This document shows, piece after piece, positions 61,838-64,000 of a stretch of 64,000 nt of DNA. This DNA comes from WTGJ01 sp965237765 (GTDB lineage Bacteria; Chloroflexota; Anaerolineae; Aggregatilineales; Phototrophicaceae), in NCBI GenBank assembly GCA_965237765.1, contig OZ250157.1:868001-932000 (forward strand), given 5' to 3'. Both the position numbers and the translations under genes were made by a program. Below the pieces are notes generated by a model, which worked only from the letters and a program-made list of their open reading frames with translations, did not search any database and was not told where the DNA came from. Numbering within the stretch: the stretch's first letter is position 1; the number at the start of each line of letters is the position of its first letter.

Positions 61838-62074
61838 ATGGCCAGTAAGCGCAAAATCACGCAGGTGAAGCCGCTCTTCGGCAACCGCCGCAGCCATTCG
61901 ATGAAAGCCACGCGCCACAAATTCAAACCGAATTTGCAACGCAAGCGCATCTACATCCCCGAAGAAGAACGCTGGGTAAGCGTGCGCCTGAGCACGAGCG
62001 AGTTGCGCACGATCGACAAGATCGGCTTCCTCCAATTCTGCAAGCGCAACGGTATCAACGTTCGGCGGCTCTAA
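61838..62074 (+). CDS. rpmB: 50S ribosomal protein L28
   Basis: A 78-residue basic protein with the L28 signatures GNRRSHSMKATRHKFKPNLQ and RKRIYIPEEERWVSVRLS, ending GINVRRL. The zinc cysteines of the C-plus form are absent. The ATG at 61838 follows AAAGGG; longer in-frame starts are shadows of ilvE. Lies 14 bp after ilvE, possibly co-transcribed. Confidence 0.95.
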   Translation: MASKRKITQVKPLFGNRRSHSMKATRHKFKPNLQRKRIYIPEEERWVSVRLSTSELRTIDKIGFLQFCKRNGINVRRL

Positions 62075-62170
62075 ACGAGTAAGCCGTGGCGCGCGAGTGC
62101 CCGCTGACATCTGCCCTTCATCCTATCTCCACCCCGCCGGGGAACGCGCTCCGCTGAGGGAATATCCTTG

Positions 62171-63691
62171 ATGAGCGTCCTCGCGGCCTTAGAATCGCAC
62201 ATCCAAATACAACCCAACCGCCCGGCCCTGCGCTTCCTCGCCGAAAACGATGCGCCAGCCCGCGCGCTCACTTATGGCGAGCTTGGTGCGGAACTGGCCG
62301 CCACTACCGAATACCTGCGAGCGCTCGGCCTGCGCGCGGGCGACCGCCTGGCCCTCCAATTGCCAAAAGGGCTCTCTTTCATCCTGCTCCATTGGTCCGC
62401 GCTGCGCCTGGGCGCCATCAGCCTGCCGCTCAACCCCACCTATCCCCGCGCCGAGCTGGCGTACTACCTGCGCGATGCCGGTGCGCGCTTCTTCTTCCGC
62501 AGCGCCGAGATGCCGCCCTGCCCGGCCGATCTGCCCGAGCTGGAACGCGCATTCACTATCGCGCCCGACCATATCGAAGCCGCGCCGCCCTACCCCGCGG
62601 CATCTTACGCAACCACGCCTCACCCGCACCCCGAACAGCCGGCCGTCATGATCTACACCAGCGGCACCACCGGCCGCCCCAAAGGCGCCGTGCTCACGCA
62701 TCACAACCTCGCCGCCAACACGGCCGCCCTACACGAAGCCTGGGGCTGGCGGCGCGAGGACGTGCTGTTGCATGTCCTGCCGCTCTTTCACGTGCACGGC
62801 CTATTCGTGGCGCTGCATGGCGCGCTCTACGCCGGCGCTGAAGCGCGAATCCGCCGCCTTTTCGACGCGGGCACGACGCTCGCCGACCTGAACAGCGGCG
62901 AATATAGCGTCTTCATGGCCGTGCCCACCATCCACGCGCGCTTGCTCGAACACCCCGCCGCAGGCGCTTGTGACTTCTGCCATATGCGCCTGATGACCTC
63001 GGGTTCCGATCGGCTGCCGGATGCGGTCTTCGCCCAATTCGAAGAGCGTTTTGGCTATCGCCTGTTGGAGCGCTACGGCATGACGGAGACCGGTATGAAC
63101 CTCTCGAATCCGCTCCTTGGCGAGCGACGGCGCGGCTCGGTGGGGCGGCCGCTACCGGGGGTAGCCGCGCGCGTCGTGGCGAGAGAGAGCGGGGCCACCC
63201 TGGCTGATGGCGCGGTGGGCGAGCTGCAGATCCGCGGCGCGCACGTCTTCGCCGGTTATTGGCGGCGGCCAAAGCAAACGGCGGCGGCCTTCACGGCGGA
63301 TGGCTGGCTGCGCACGGGCGATCTGGCCGCGCACGCGGCGGATGGCTATTACACGCTCCACGGCCGCGCGGGCGATCTCATCATCAGCGGCGGTATGAAT
63401 GTCTATCCGCCAGAAGTCGAGCGCGCGCTGTCTGAGCATCCGGCGGTGGCGGCGGCAGCCGTGCTGGGTATTCCGGATGAGCGCTGGGGCGAACGGGCGC
63501 TGGCAGTCATCGCGCCGCGGGCGCCGCTGAGCGACGAGGCGGCGCTGGCGGCCGAGTTGCGTACGCACTGCCGCGCACGCCTGGCGCCTTACAAATGCCC
63601 GAAGGAGATACGATTCGTGGCCGCGCTACCGCGCAACGCGATGGGCAAGATACAAAAGGGGAAATTGCGCGCCCGCTTCGCGCCAGATTGA
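62171..63691 (+). CDS. AMP-forming acyl-CoA synthetase, malonyl-CoA-synthetase (MatB)-like
   Basis: A 506-residue ANL-family adenylating enzyme: P-loop MIYTSGTTGRPKGAVLTHHN (about 158-177), YGMTETGMNLSNP, TGDLA and the C-terminal GKIQKGKLR lysine. The LPLFHVHGLFVAL stretch and GMTETGMN motif are typical of MatB-type malonyl-CoA synthetases; medium-chain acyl-CoA synthetase is an alternative. The ATG at 62171 is favoured over the TTG just before it; GAGGG lies 10 bp upstream. Confidence 0.85.
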   Translation: MSVLAALESHIQIQPNRPALRFLAENDAPARALTYGELGAELAATTEYLRALGLRAGDRLALQLPKGLSFILLHWSALRLGAISLPLNPTYPRAELAYYLRDAGARFFFRSAEMPPCPADLPELERAFTIAPDHIEAAPPYPAASYATTPHPHPEQPAVMIYTSGTTGRPKGAVLTHHNLAANTAALHEAWGWRREDVLLHVLPLFHVHGLFVALHGALYAGAEARIRRLFDAGTTLADLNSGEYSVFMAVPTIHARLLEHPAAGACDFCHMRLMTSGSDRLPDAVFAQFEERFGYRLLERYGMTETGMNLSNPLLGERRRGSVGRPLPGVAARVVARESGATLADGAVGELQIRGAHVFAGYWRRPKQTAAAFTADGWLRTGDLAAHAADGYYTLHGRAGDLIISGGMNVYPPEVERALSEHPAVAAAAVLGIPDERWGERALAVIAPRAPLSDEAALAAELRTHCRARLAPYKCPKEIRFVAALPRNAMGKIQKGKLRARFAPD

Positions 63692-63733
63692 GGGCCGCCC
63701 GCGCTATCATGCCCGCATGATCATCGTGCCCGC

Positions 63734-64000
63734 ATGACCATCAGCCTCGCCGATACCCTCCTCTCAGCGGCGCCACCCCTGCTCGTCCTGCTGCTACTCG
63801 TCGTTCGCGGCTGGAGCGGCGCGCGCGCCGGTATGGCCGGTTGGCTGTTGGCGCTGGTGCTGGCAGTCGCTCATTTCGGCGCCGGCGGCGCGCTGCTCTT
63901 CTACGCCCACGCGCGCGCCCTCGCGCTCACGATCGACGTCGTCTACATCATCTGGGCGGCGCTGCTGCTCTACCTGCTCGTGCTGGAAGCGGGCGCCCTC
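63734..64000 (+). CDS. L-lactate permease family protein, N-terminal part (runs off window)
   Basis: 89 codons to the window edge with three hydrophobic segments. The N-terminal pattern (LLSAAPPLLVLLLLVVRGWSGARAGMAGWLLALVLAVAHFG, then a helix ending IIWAALLLYLLVLEAGAL) matches the start of LctP/LldP lactate/glycolate permeases. Two imperfect copies of a 16-bp segment (63708-63723, 63727-63742) lie around the start codon, and TATCAT occurs just before. Only the N-terminus is visible. Confidence 0.7.
   Translation, partial: MTISLADTLLSAAPPLLVLLLLVVRGWSGARAGMAGWLLALVLAVAHFGAGGALLFYAHARALALTIDVVYIIWAALLLYLLVLEAGAL

Noticed and set aside
1..64000. CRISPR arrays, IS transposases, integrases, rRNA operons
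   Set aside because: Looked for regularly spaced repeats, DDE/recombinase motifs and rRNA landmarks; none found.

Overview
The window is about 64 kb of GC-rich bacterial chromosome, densely packed with short operons on both strands. No rRNA, CRISPR array, transposase or prophage gene was seen; one tRNA (Cys, GCA) is present. A coenzyme F420 ligase gene, many carbon-nitrogen hydrolases, ABC importers lacking their own ATPase genes, LysM/TPR envelope proteins and large TIR/NACHT/HEAT and STAND/TPR proteins suggest a member of the Chloroflexota (Anaerolineae-like). That is inference from gene content, not proof. Many -10-like hexamers sit only 5-35 nt before start codons, so short-leader or leaderless transcripts are probably common.

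Layout. 0-4 kb: a gene tail, a MalY/PatB-type C-S lyase, a SWIM zinc protein, moaB, a small membrane protein and a 7Fe-type ferredoxin. 4-6 kb: an AT-richer trypsin-like protease and an L,D-transpeptidase. 6-12 kb: housekeeping genes (rsmI, rpsD, trmB, DUF368/PopT) followed by isoaspartyl peptidase, alpha/beta hydrolase and VOC genes. 12-18 kb: rhodanese, zinc ribbon, tRNA-Cys, then an overlapping operon of LysM lipoprotein, TPR protein, HAD phosphatase, a shikimate-kinase-like protein without a P-loop, and an omega-amidase-like hydrolase. 18-24 kb: an anchored protein of a Cys/Trp-rich family, a double-GNAT protein, glutaminyl cyclase, GT2, threonine dehydratase and a beta-propeller. 24-32.5 kb: a sugar-acid catabolic cluster (IclR, Gfo/Idh, aldehyde dehydrogenase, IlvD/Edd) divergent from a sugar ABC importer. 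32.6-38 kb: a GT39 mannosyltransferase-like gene, then an AT-rich island with a frameshifted pseudogene and a PIN domain that reads in frame into a P-type ATPase. 38-46.5 kb: surE, a ParB-like gene, a duplicated segment enclosing a second Cys/Trp-rich gene, cofE plus nitrilase, thrS, a HAD phosphatase and endonuclease V. 46.5-51 kb: a 1412-residue TIR-NACHT-HEAT protein, a candidate NLR-like immune receptor. 51-64 kb: a peptide ABC importer, KDG kinase, Trm112-like protein, STAND/TPR protein, histidine kinase, primary-type sigma factor, a frameshifted ilvE, rpmB, a malonyl-CoA-synthetase-like enzyme and the start of a lactate permease.

The most interesting items are the TIR-NACHT-HEAT receptor; the decayed AT-rich PIN module whose reading frame has run into a cation pump; an apparently undescribed Cys/Trp-rich repeat family present at two loci, one of them flanked by a duplicated chromosomal junction; a 30-bp repeat found inside two unrelated genes; and a shikimate-kinase-like pseudoenzyme.
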